Shown here piece after piece: positions 13,494-26,644 of a stretch of 64,000 nucleotides of DNA (position 1 is its first letter; each line of letters opens with the position of its first letter). The stretch is from Rallus limicola. Lineage: Eukaryota > Chordata > Aves > Gruiformes > Rallidae. Both the position numbers and the translations under genes were made by a program. The DNA is taken from the NCBI GenBank assembly GCA_022605955.1, contig JAKCOZ010000005.1:8367501-8431500 (forward strand). Reading direction: 5' to 3'. The notes below the pieces were generated by a model, which saw only the letters and a list, made by a program, of their open reading frames with translations, was not told the DNA's origin and did no database searches.

Positions 13494-15980
13494 GTAGTTT
13501 GCCACAAGACTGCGATGTTAGGTATAGCCCTGATCAAAGAGTCAACTATAACTTTAATACAACAGTGAATAAATGATGTCTTGCAACCCCCCAGACTCCT
13601 AGGGTAACCAGTACAAGTACATGGTGCAGCTGATATTCCTCTATTTTACTTTTGCCCAGATGCGAGAGCCCAAACTCTAGGTACAGAGCCCAAATGGAAT
13701 TCTTCAGTGTTGAGAACTCTAGTGACTGCAGGCCAAGCAGAGATGAGGTAATGCTTCCTACCCACACCCACAAATATATTCAGAGTTGCAAAGCCCTTCA
13801 CAAAAAAACCCCAACAACCCCAAACAAGAAAAGATTTCCCCAGAAATTAGTACCCTGGATTTTAGCAGAAACAGTCAAACCAGAGACTGCTTTTGTTAGG
13901 CCCATTTATATTCCACAGCACAGGGATGCAAGAAGCGAGGGCAAAATGGAAGAATGAACTAGCCAGACCTCAAAATTGTAAGAAAAGATGCAGAAGCAGT
14001 CAAAGTACAGAGATTTAGACAATACGAAAACAAAACAAAATAAATAAAATGTTTTGGCCAGCATTTCTCTGCCTTGTGCAGTTTGCTCCAACCTCCACCC
14101 TTTCTTAGTCCCTTCCTCATTTTCATTTAACATCTATGTTATCTTCCTTGTTGCCCCACTGCCCTCATCTTCTTGTGATCAATGCTTTTTTCATGGATTT
14201 GCCTTATTTTAGCCTTTAAATTCTTCTCCCTTTGAATAAACCCAGCAAAATGGGTATAATGTTATTAATGTGACACTTGGTGGTGTGAATTTCTTTATAT
14301 TTCTTTTACTTCCATGGTCTGTGTTTATTCTCTGCCAGGTCTCTCTCTGGATAGTGCAAAGAACATCTGCTTGCTGTATTTGTACACTTACGGGTCTCTA
14401 TGATTCGTTGGACCCTACCTGACTACACTATTATAACTACCATTACAAACATGAAAAATAGTATTATGGTGAAGAGAGGTATCACATGTTGCTTCCTATA
14501 AAACTATAGCATTGAATGATTACCAGGTAAATTGGCTTCAGAGGACATTATTTTTAATTTATGCTAAATCCACCTCTGTCTCTACAGACACTGGAACTGT
14601 AACAACCACAGACAATATCTTGCCATGAACTGAAAGCAAGTGACCAACCTGCCACAGGAAAGAAAACCGAATGAAAAATGGAATATTGTTATTTGGCTAC
14701 TTTTTAGTAGATAGATGTCAGATTATCTGTCCTACTATTGGATCTTTTAGATGAGATACAAGATTTAGAATTCCACTGTCATGGGGCATAAGAGAGGCCA
14801 TTTTTTAAGCAGTCAGGTATTTATCCTGATCCAGCAAAATCCTAACCTCGACAAATAATTAATCTTTGCCTACTTTAATGCTAACAGATATTTTATTTGG
14901 ATAAAATAATTTTTACACTTTTCCAAAACAAAATTTTAGTTTTAAGGGCTTGGACAGCTCTTACTTTTCATTCCTAAAAGAACCCTCCAATTAAATGATG
15001 CAAGGATGATTTCCTGAGTAAATGCAGTTGTTAAAGTCCATTGGGTTTTCTTATGCATGAAGGCAACCCATACATGTGCAGCAGTATGTAATGCAGCACA
15101 TCTAAGATTTTAGAGTGAGAACTTGAATCCAAATATTCAAGCAGCAAATACCTTTAAATATTAGTTTGGGTTCACTGTAATTTTAAGTTATTCTTAAATC
15201 TGACAAAATTAACTTATTATAATTATGATTAGATTTTTCAGCCTAAAATCATCACTGGTTAGTGAATCAGCTAATGAGTATTTTTATGATTTATTAGTTA
15301 AACCAAAAGATTATGAGTTTCAATTCTGTTCCTGATTAACTACATTGGAAAGGATATACATGACTTGTCATTTTAAAATAATGATAAAACCTAATGTTTA
15401 ATTAAGGCATGCAAGCTGTTTTGTGTAACTCTGGGTGAAAGGTTCAACATCATTACAAATTGTAAGGAAAATACCTCACAGTGTTGGTATTACTAATATT
15501 ACTAATGTGAGAGTCAGGATAAAATGGTAGTCTAAACCAATTGAGCTCAGTACAAAATGTTCTCCACAGCTGAACAGTTCACTATCTGCCCTGATGCAGG
15601 AATTACTGTGCAAAGCACTATGACCTGTATTACACAGAAGGTCACATCAGATAATCACGATAGTCCCTGTGCACCCTAAAATCTCGTAATATTTCAGTCT
15701 GAAAAGGCCTTAAATACAAAGCTCTACTCACTTCTTTCTTCCGAGTATAAACTATATGAGTGCCATTCAACTATATAAACACATTCATTAGGTTTTCAGT
15801 AGGCATCCTTTCTAAGGAAAGAAATTACATACTTTTGAGCTCTTGAGTGAACTACAGTGTTTTATGCCTTTAATTCAACACTCTTAGTGCTTACAGTTCA
15901 TTGAAATTCAAAATCATGGGTGCAAACTGCATTCACAAAGAAAATGTTGACCTTCCTATATAGCAAATGCCTTTTCGTTC

Positions 15981-15997
15981 TTTTTTTTTTTTTTTTT
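15981..15997 (+). repeat. T17 homopolymer
   Basis: Seventeen consecutive T. No associated retroelement was recognised. Confidence 0.9.
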
Positions 15998-17979
15998 AAA
16001 TAAAAAAGCCACTAATGATGCTGAAGGAGGTAAAAGATTTGAGCTTCCTATTAAAATAACAAATGTAATATAATTCACATATTTTAGCATGTTGGCTACT
16101 GCTCATGAAATAAAATAACTGCAGCAGAAAGAGCATATTGTTTCTACACATCGAAAATATGCAAATTAGACAAGTATTCAATATTCACTTGAAAGCGAGA
16201 AAATGTACCAGACTACCAATGGTATTTAGGAAAGCAAACTGGTTGAACATGACTATTTGAATTTAAAAAATGGGTATGGGATTCCCCTCTCTTTGCCTCT
16301 TGCCATATATGGTATCTGTGTAATATCCACAGGGCAAATTATTCACTACCTTTTTCAAGATGAAAAGCTACTGATTGGCATCAGACATCAAGAGGGATTT
16401 TGGCATTAGAATAGATTTACACTTGATGACATGTCAAAGCCTTGAAACAAAAACTACAGAATTTACTCATGAATGCCGAAGGCAAGCCACTTATTCAATA
16501 CTAGCTCAATGCACATCTTTCCAAGGATGGCATTCAACCACACCAATAAAAAAATACAGCAAACAAAACATGGTTATATTTGGAAATGAATGTACTTGAC
16601 TAGAGTAAACAAAATAACAGCCAGCATTACCTGTTGCCAGCTGTCAGTGAAGAATAAAGAACTGTAACATCCTTGTAATAAAGAGTGAAACAGAATCCAA
16701 GCTTATAATGAAAATACAGCCGTTAGTGGGATGAAGTAGGATCAGCAGCAGTATGTGTGGGCATGGTAACTCCTACTCTGAGCCTATCACTCCTCTAGCA
16801 GATGTGCCCTCAGTTCTCTCTTCCCAAAAACACTTGAAAAAGAAGAAAAACTGAGAGTAGGCACAAGGCGTGGTGCATATAGGTGTAAGAATATATGACA
16901 TAATGCCAGATTTTGCTATTTCTCCTTCAACCTCTGTTATGCTTATTTTAAAAATAATTTGGTTATTTGCATCACAATGGAGAGCTTGTAGAAAATCATT
17001 ACAAGTGTTGACAAGATCACAATTATTTTGGCACAGCCAGTAACCACTGAACATTTCTTCTGACTTTATTTTAATAGAATAAACACAGAGGTGTCTCATT
17101 TCAGTATTGGATGTGTGGGAAAGACCATCTAAAAAGGTTTGGTATGAATAACCTGTGAGCAATGACAAGCATAGGTACAACAGGAGTCATAAATGGAAGG
17201 AAACACAAGAAACACAAGGGAACACCCACTCACTTATATCACACCCATGGAAATGAAAGATTACTTAATTTTACTGGCATTATTTTGTAATTTCATCCTT
17301 CTGAAGACCTGCTCATGTCAAAACTCATATACAAAGTGAAGATTGCTTTGTGTGGATATGATATAAAAAGGCATAGTTTGCCTGAAGTACCCGCAATTTT
17401 AAGTAAATGAATGGAGTAACTTCCATAAAATCAGACAAGAATGAGAAAACTTTATATTTGTTTTTTCAATACCACAACAGATTCAAAGTAGAAATTAACA
17501 TATTTGTTTTTAAAGAATCCTACAATTATATTTTTACTCCAACAAAGCAAATTTATTAAGTTTGCTTTTCTACAATAACATGTAGAGTATATTTTGGTCT
17601 GGATTTTGATAAGCCATATGCTGTTAAGATGAACTCCTACATGCTCATAAAAGAAATAGCCCATTTTGTAACGAATATTTAGGAATGTATAGTTTAAGAT
17701 AGTGTTTATTTAGACCACCTTGAATAGCTGCACATACTGCAAGTTACGCAAAAATTGTAAATACAACTATAAATCAAAATCTGTTAGAATGACCTAATGT
17801 TGATAGGAGATAATTATTCAACTTCTCTGACAGAGATATAGGAAAGTGGCAATATAAAGTAGCCATCACGTTTCACTGCTTTTAAGAGTTACTGAGTACT
17901 TGTAAATCCAGCCAGTTCCTTTCGGTCTGTATAAACGGCATTTGAACTCCTTGTAAATTTGGTACAATTGTAGATAACT

Positions 17980-18032
17980 AATAATTTCAAGAAAATAATT
18001 CCAAAAGAAAATAATTTCAAGAAAACAATCCC
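17980..18032 (+). repeat. 23-bp direct repeat, two copies
   Basis: AATAATTTCAAGAAAA is followed by TAATTCC in the first copy (17980-18002) and CAATCCC in the second (18010-18032). The unit appears locally duplicated with two differences. Confidence 0.8.
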
Positions 18033-18127
18033 AGTTCCTCTTCCTAGTGTCTCTTCCAAAAGACAGTGAAAAAAATATTTTCTCTTTAAGAAGTATCATA
18101 CATTTCATATGAGATGCTTATCTCAGC

Positions 18128-18164
18128 ACAGTTAAGCAACAAAATACAGTTAAGCAGACAAAAT
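18128..18164 (+). repeat. 18/19-bp tandem duplication
   Basis: ACAGTTAAGCAACAAAAT is followed directly by ACAGTTAAGCAGACAAAAT. The two adjacent copies differ only by one inserted G. Confidence 0.9.
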
Positions 18165-21100
18165 ACAGATTTGGGAAGAGTGTCTGTAGCATCTATGAAA
18201 AATATTCCAGACCGGTGTTGTGGCCCAGGTGGCTGTGCCTAAGCTGTCTGCCACCACCTGTCTCAATTTTTTGAGAAAAAAATAGCTTTCATGAATTGAA
18301 AAAACTTCACTTTCAAGAACAATAATTGACTTTAATTCTTACTTTAACAGGTGTCCACAGGAAGGTTATAAACTGCCAACTGGGATTTAATGCATGTGGG
18401 AAGGTGAGAAAACAATATTTAACTTATATGCTAAAATCATACCTTTTAGCACTTATCAGTTTACTGCTGGTCAGTTCCAAAAATGGCATCTTCCTTTTCT
18501 TGCATAGTGCGATGCTCTCAGCTGGACTTCTGGACTATAATTTATGCCTTCTATATGTTCCACAAATAGTATGAACAAAGCCACAGTGCAAAATGTGTAA
18601 CTTAAAACCATATATTTTAGCACTGCAATAGTCAGTAAGGATAACCTCTAAGTGAATGAAAAAAAATGGATGTACTTCCTGATTTTTACAAACTTTTTAT
18701 TAAATTATCTTAATTGATTTGTAACTGAATATATGCTGTTGGCTTATATCTGGGAAGATGCTCTTCCACAGTACTATGAGGTTGCTATGGTAGCAATTTA
18801 TTATGGAACAGCAAAATGATTACAGATCAGAAATTCAGTATATATAGGTGGGTCATCAAAAAAAGAATTTAATAAAGATCTCTATATTATATGAAACTCA
18901 TACATGCATTATCTATTCTGTCAACTTTTAAAATTTTACTATGTATATCATAGTCATCTCTGTGTTAGAAATGGTCCAGGATCAAAACATGAAAAAAGAA
19001 ATTTTAACTCTATTTTGAATATATAATTAGCACCATCTAAGCTCCTTCAGCAGTGTTTATACATATATATACAAGCGCACACACATACTGTGTTTCACAT
19101 ATAAAGGGACATAACATGCTGCTGGGCAGTTCAGTATCTCCCTAGCATGAACACACACAAGGAATTAAGTACTTACACTTATTTATCTGAATTTATGAAA
19201 GACGACTGTGGAAAAAGTTTTTTACTAATCCCATTTTGTTTTGACCCATCTCTGAGCTAGTAAAAAAGATGCTTTACTCCTTTTCTTCTATGTATTATAG
19301 CCAAAATGTGCTGGACTGCTTAAATGGTTGGAGCAGTGGAGAATCCCAATAGAACAAACCAAGTAAGGCATTTTAAAAAATCACAGATTGCTACGGAAAA
19401 GGAAGACTAGAAAGTTTTCTACTAATTTCATGGATGGTATAAACACAACCAAAAGTGTAGAGAATTGTGTACATGTTGGGCCAGGAATTATTTATTTAGA
19501 TACAACTTTAGATTAAGCTTTTGTCAAGTTTTTTTTAAATTTCTTTTGCATATTTACGTAAGCTTAATAAAAAATTGCAGGGAACACATGCTTATATCAA
19601 ACACCAATAATGCAACAAAGAATTAAAAATAAAGGAAACGTAGTCCCTACCTATATCATCAATGGATTTTGCTAAAGTTTAACAGTCCAGATTGCTTTGA
19701 AGTCATTTTATCATACCATTATTTTATGTCAAAGATAAAGTCAGTTTTGAGAAGTCTTTTGAATGAATAACAGTTTATCAGCTGGAGCAGTACAATGGAT
19801 TTGAATTTTAACTGCAGAACTGTGAAATCTGCTGTGAAAACACGTAATATCTAAAAAACACTTCAATCCTCATGCAGTCTAAGGTAGAAGTTTAAGGGAA
19901 CATTTAAGTAGAAGGATACATTGAATACTCATTTGAGTAGAAAAACTGGTATACATTTCTAACAAGAGTCACTGATAACCCCACAGGACAAGGGAGATAA
20001 AAACAAGGAACAACCTTTTCACTCAACTCCTGGAAAAAGTTTGACATCATTTTCTCAGCATTACCCAGATCTGGATGTGTGCAAATCACAGGTGAATGTG
20101 AGTAAGTGATTTATAGTCAAAGTTACTATAACGCAACCACTTTCTTGCATATTTCTATTGATTTATACATTTTTCAACCAATCACTCATGTATCTATAAT
20201 AACCACTATAATTTTAGACACTTCTACTTTTATTTCATAGAGGTGCCACCCATAACCCCTTCGTCCAAAGTGATTTATTTCGTATAGCCTCACTCAACAT
20301 CTAGGGATTTGTACTATTTACACTACTCAGTACTATCAACCTGCTGAGGAGTGCTTTTATCTTTGGGTTTAGCAGACTTTTGAATTTATACAACTACTGT
20401 GTTAAAAACCCAGTTAAAGCTCACAAAGTAAAGTAGGCATACAGTTCTTTACATAAGTGGTTCTCAAAACAGGCCACACATATTTGCACATAGGTCAGCA
20501 TTCAGTGAGTAAACTCCCTATTTTCAATGCCTAAAGCTGCAACTTCTTTTTATAGTATGAATGCAGAATGATGGGCTCAGTTTAGTTGATGGTAGAGGGG
20601 AAGTTAGTGATGGATATCCACATTTGGTAGAAACTGCATTCCTCTCTTTTAAAATACAGAGCAAAATGAGCAACAAAGTGAAAAACTCTGGCTATTTTAC
20701 TGCCTAATACTGAACATTATTATACACGATTTCAAAGCCATCTCTCAACTTTTAAAAATTAATACAGAAAATGACATTAATAAACACATGGAATGTGTTC
20801 CAATGTCACTTCTACTCTGCATACTTTAAAAAACATATTTTAAAATATGCTGAGCCCGCATATCTGTAATTTAGGCAAATTTATTCAGAAGACAACTTTT
20901 TGACAACATATTCAGGGCATAATATACGCAAAAGCTATACCTAATGTTTACATTAGACAAAATTAATGTTATATATGTCCAAAAGAAATGCCTAAACTGT
21001 TTTTACCATGACTTACTCATATACTTGGTATTGCTTTCATTGACTCTACAAAAACATCTATTTAAAATATTTGTTTCTGGTTCCATCACCTTTCTACTTC

Positions 21101-22001
21101 TAAGTAAAATGAATAACACAATTCTCATAAACATGCATTTAATTCATTTTATCTTGCATAATACAGTTGTGAGGGAAGAGATTTTCCCCTTGTGACTGGA
21201 AGAAGAGAAGGTATTAGGAAATGAATGTTTTACTTAGTTTTGAACATTTCAGATATCTTTGACAGTTTTAGCTAATCCTGAGAAATTAAACTTAGGTTCT
21301 TATCTATGCCTACAATTTGGCAAAAACTGGCAGGATTAATAAAAGGGACCAAAAATGTCACAGAAACCCTACACCTGACCTATAATTTCCCACTAATTAT
21401 TCCACACTCTTTCTCATACTGACAATATAAGTTATTCTCTTTTATTTAATCAGACTTCTCTCTTTTGAAGGGCAGATGTTTCCCCATTAATATGGCAGAA
21501 TGTCTTTGTTTCCTCACCAACTGTAGAGACAAATGATTAGTACAATAAACTCTGGCAGTTTGCCTCACAGTTACTTGGTGGAGACAAGTAAAAATGTTCG
21601 TGGAGTATTTAAATATTTAATAATTCAAAACATCTCCCTCAAATCTATGACATTATCTGTAGATAGACTGTAGATAGCCAACCCAAAGTTTAGCTTAAGT
21701 GTTCTAAAAATTGCCTCCAATGACACTTCTGCTCTACACAGTTCTCTTACCAGTTTAAATAGTGGCAAAATAACACCACGAGGCAAAACAAATTGAAAGA
21801 GCTTGTTGGACTTTTGTAGCAATACATCAGAGTTTAACATAGACAGAGTTAAAGTGTGAAGCAGCTGACCTTGATGGTGCTGAATCACGTAAAAGGTATT
21901 TGTCTTTGGAACAGAGCCCTCAGGATGGCCCCTACTAATGTAATATACTAAAAATTACTTCAAAAAAGACAGGAGGTACTTTCCCTTGGTAAGGGGACTG
22001 T

Positions 22002-22023
22002 AAACAAACTTTGAAGTTTGTTT
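22002..22023. repeat. Perfect 10-bp inverted repeat with 2-bp centre
   Basis: AAACAAACTT and AAGTTTGTTT flank TG. A third AAACAAAC follows shortly after, near 22027. Short, AT-rich and possibly of chance origin; no associated element was recognised. Confidence 0.8.
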
Positions 22024-25000
22024 TGTAAACAAACACATGAAGAAGAAATGTCCAAAGCAAGACAAGACAATAACTAAGGAAAATTTCTGGCAGAACTAAG
22101 AATGATATGTCTGTGAGAGACACTATTAAAGAGTGGGAGATAGAAGCCTGATATGACTCAGAATGTAATTCACCTTCTCTACTGACATCCTACTGAGGTA
22201 CTCAGCAAAGACTGTAATTACAGCTGAGATTTGATTCATCAGAAAATTTAACATACCAGCATATAAAAATAGAGACTATAGGCTAGCCATAAAAGGTAGA
22301 TCAATTCTAGAACTTACTGAAGGTGAAAACTAAATTAGTTAATGGCAGGATATCAAAGATTACTTCCACAAACTTACTGAGATCACACTTTAAACAGTCC
22401 TATTGATACAGCAGTAGACTTGCAGGGAACAGGAAGGTCTGGGATTCCTTCCACAGAAAGGGAACTAATAGATACTTGGACTGCAGAGAAAGCTCTAGAG
22501 ATGTGATTTAAAATGTCTGTGATGAATGAGAAATTGTCAAATTGGTCAGACTGAAGAACAGAATGAACTGTGAATAGGAGGCAAATTTTTCTTCCTTAGA
22601 AAACAAATATCTGAATGAAATACAGATTGGGGTAAAATACAATATACAATAAAGGCAGGGATAGAAAATCAGGAAGAGAAAGATGTAGGAATCGCTGTGT
22701 TACCGAAAAGGAAGTATACCATCATCATCTTTTCTGTGTATGCCAAACCAAAAGCATTAGGGGGGTTGGATACAGATCAAGTAGTTAAAGAAAATCTGAA
22801 AGTGAATAATTTGATCATTTATTTGACCTGTTTTTTACTATCTGCTCCTCTCATTCAAAAAAATACTTAAAATAACATTAAAAAGCAACTGTGAAGATGA
22901 TTTGTAAAATTCTTGGTTTGCTAGATATACTACAGAATAATTTGAGGAGAGAAAGCAGTAAAGGAAAAATTTTTGTAAATGGTGTTACTTTTTATTTCTC
23001 TAACAAATCCTCTTGAAGGCTAGAATCTGTTCAGTTTCTAGAGTGTTTCAGTTTATTTAACATAGGAAAATTTTTAAGTACACAGATTTATTTTTATTAT
23101 TGTGTTATGTTTCTTGGCTGCTAGTCTAATTGGATCAAAATATCTTACTTCCTACCACTTTCAATAGCTAGGCCACACTGATCAGAGTAATTTCTTCTTC
23201 CCCTGCCAAGAGAATATTAAAAATACTGTAACAATCCATTATCTGTTTGGAATAGTATAAATATTAATATAGCACCCAAAGCATCCTAGAAAAAAATTAA
23301 CGTATAGACACATGCTCTGGAAAGAGAGTGATTTCTTAATACTTAGATGGCACTGATTAGCCCCAAGTAAAATAATCGACTTTCTGCAAGATCATGGTAT
23401 GCTCTTCCCTTCAACAAAATGCACCAGTTTTTAATACAAATACATGTTTTTAAAGGGAATATTAAGGATGACAAAGTTCCCCAGAAATTCAGAGTAAGCT
23501 TCTCCGTATAAAATACTTACATATTTCATTAACTTTCTCTTAAATGCCTGAACTGAGATTGACACTGGACAATACATTATGCAACCTATTTTGATGTTAC
23601 TTATACATCTATTTTTGATTATGACTTCTGTTGAAACTGTGAGAAACATTTGAGACACACAAATTTATTAATACTATACTTGAGAATACTTGACCATTTA
23701 ATATAAGATACCTAATTCTCATGAACTATAAAAGTTATATGCATAAGTAATAAGGCCTCATCTGACAAATAATTTGATACTTAGTTTAGTTCCTCACTGA
23801 TGCAAAGCTACTTGTGTGCAAGCTGTTCAACCATTTACAACTGGAGGTTTTCCATTTTGCAGTTCTCAGCAGTACAAGTGTTAAGTTATAGTAATTTTTT
23901 ATAGTTCCTGAGTAAAAAAGATTTGAAAGGCTGTATTTAATGTTCTATTTTGATGAGATTGTTATAGGTGTACTAGAACTGGACTTAAAATACAGGAATT
24001 TTGTTATGAGAGGTAAAAGGAGAAAAGCAGGTAACTTGTTCACGTTTAACAAGTCACATTTTTGCAAGTGTGAACTTAAAAATATCCAACATTGAAGACT
24101 CATTTATGACTCCCTCCTAACAAACATGCGCAGCCTTTGTGTTTGTTACTAAAGCAACACCTGCTACAATTCAGCTGGAAAAAACCTGCAACACTCTTAA
24201 TGAGAGATTTTCTGTTAAACTATAAATGATGCTAACACCAGTGTTAACTAACTATTGTTGTGAGAATGTCTTCTAACTTTTAAAAGCTGCATTCAAATTC
24301 TCCTGATGTTTAGATTTAATATTTTAGGTAAATCTGTGATAGAAGCATATCAGTCGAACTGGAATCATCATATAAACTGTTATTACTACCAACAATCTGG
24401 TCATAATTATACCTTTCTGTACATAAAGCCATTATGAATAATATTTATACCACACATAACTATCTAATTATGTTAGATCAAAATATATTTTCCCGTTTAT
24501 ATTAAGATTTGTCACTTTACCAAGATTGGTGTCACTACCTATGACCAAGTATGATATGCAGAGAATCTTATTGGCATGAAACACTCCATAAGAAACTAAA
24601 TTCTAAAAATTAAAATGGCTCATAAATGGGGAAAAGAAGAAAGATTTGGAGTAGCAATGGAAGGCATGTGTTTTGTAAGAAGAAAGCAAACTTTTCCTAC
24701 ACAGGTATTTGATTAAAACCAGGCTTCCAACAAAAAAATCACAGGATGTGTTCTCAGTCAACAAGATTTAGTAATACTGTGTGATTTAAGAAAACAATGG
24801 AACTAAACACTTTCAAATCAACTGGCAGACACATATTGCCTTAACTCTGCAGAAGAGTTTTACATGCAAAAATAATTAATGGGTCAATCCTTAAACTCCC
24901 TGTATCTTGTAATTTTCTACTTTAAAATGCTATTAATTTGCGATGCCTTCCATGACATTAAATTTAGGTTAATACACTTATACTGATATATTTTAACAAG

Positions 25001-25537
25001 ATAATTATGTCAAAGGTTATCATCAACAGTACATAATAAAAAGTTATGCTCAAAAATAAAACTTATTATTTATAGTTGGGACTGCATAATAAAGTATTAG
25101 CAACACAAAATGTTAATTAATTTCTAATTCTCTATTCTTTTATTTAGATTTCATGAAGGTTGATTGGACTTGATCCATCATTTTACGGAAAATTAATTAT
25201 TTCAAATACATGCATCACTTTATGCAACCTGCCTGATTTGCATTGAGGAAAATTCAGCAGAAGTAATTGAGGCACAAGCAAATACTGGCACTGACTGAAC
25301 TCAATTTTCATTCCAAATTTCTGCAAAATCCCAAGACACAACAATATCAGATGCAGGGGGAAAACAAACAAAAGCAATGTGTAAAGGGAACATGAAGAGA
25401 GAATATTACAAGAATCAGAGAACAAAGGGACTGCAAAACTATTTTAGTGCCGTAGATGAACAGTGAGGGCTTCATTCAGGCAAGGTGGAATAAGATATCA
25501 TATGGCATCCTGACAATTGATGTCTTCATTTAAATGT

Positions 25538-25580
25538 AAGAATTTACATTCTAATTAGAAAGAATTTACATCTTAATCAG
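25538..25580 (+). repeat. 21-bp near-tandem duplication
   Basis: AAGAATTTACATTCTAATTAG at 25538-25558 and AAGAATTTACATCTTAATCAG at 25560-25580 differ at three positions. Simple local duplication. Confidence 0.9.
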
Positions 25581-26629
25581 AGGCAGCTGTATTATCTTGT
25601 TACTGTTTTTTTCAAAGGTAATGAACTAAAGTACTGCTGTGCTTTTTCAACCAGAAACTAAATAGACAGCATACAGTGTTATTTTATAGCCTACCTGCTG
25701 TAAGCTGTTATTAATATTTTCAAAGACTAAATTCCAACAAAATCTTTTAAAATAAAAATTGTATTTGACATTGCTTGAACGATATTATAAAGAGTTATTT
25801 AAAATATTTAACCAATACCCTTTCTAACTTATATTTTTAAGTATATGTAGTCATAAAGGTATCATTAATATGGCACCAGTGAAGCACACTTTCATTTTAG
25901 GCTTCAATTAATATAGTGCAATAATTGGGGGAAAAAGTATTTGGGAATTTTTTTATTAACAAAACAGTTCCACAGATACTTCTCCATGTTGTTTATACAA
26001 CACATCAGAAAAAAAAATCAATTAAACAGACACATTTTGTAGCTGATATGTAAATATAATTTTCATCAAGGCCAAAATTGCAATGTTTTAGATGTCAGTT
26101 CTAAAGGACGAGTCCTGCCAAGGAATATACAGCTGCTTTTAGAAGCATTTTTAGATTTATGAAATCATTACTAGTTCAGTCTAAATACTTTTTTTTTTTG
26201 CTCTTGCACAATTTTGAGAGTTTCAGTGTCAATATACAACCAATGTTAGGGAACTTTAAGTATACAAGAGTTCAGTAAGAAGTAAAGACTTCTTTTATTC
26301 TATGAAGAAACTGAACATGGCCTGAGAAGTTCTTAGTTTGGTTCCCAACCCTGCAAATACTTAACTCTGGGAAAAATCTGTCTTGCTACGATTTTGTGTC
26401 TCCACATTTGTAAGATGTCTCTCCCTCAGCTCTACATCTATTCAGAATGGAAATATATTTGGGGCTAGATAGTTTTATTGCTACAAACTATGCACTATTC
26501 AATTCTATGGACATCTCCATAAAGAGCACTGAATTAGGATGGAAGGTCTTTCATCATACTTGCTCTTCCTTTGAACTCTGGAAACATTATGTGTATTTTC
26601 ATGTATCTTCTATTACAACAAGAAATTAC

Positions 26630-26644
26630 AAAAAAAAAAAAAAA
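26630..26644 (+). repeat. A15 homopolymer
   Basis: Fifteen consecutive A inside AT-rich intron. No retrocopy signs. Confidence 0.9.

Noticed and set aside
13652..13957. 101-codon frame on the plus strand
   Set aside because: No known motif, low-complexity lysine and proline stretch, and no splice context. Best seen as chance.
16773..17180. 135-codon open frame on the minus strand, the longest in the window
   Set aside because: It has no recognisable domain, a phenylalanine run produced by an A/T tract, no splice or promoter context, and a length expected by chance in 64 kb searched in six frames.
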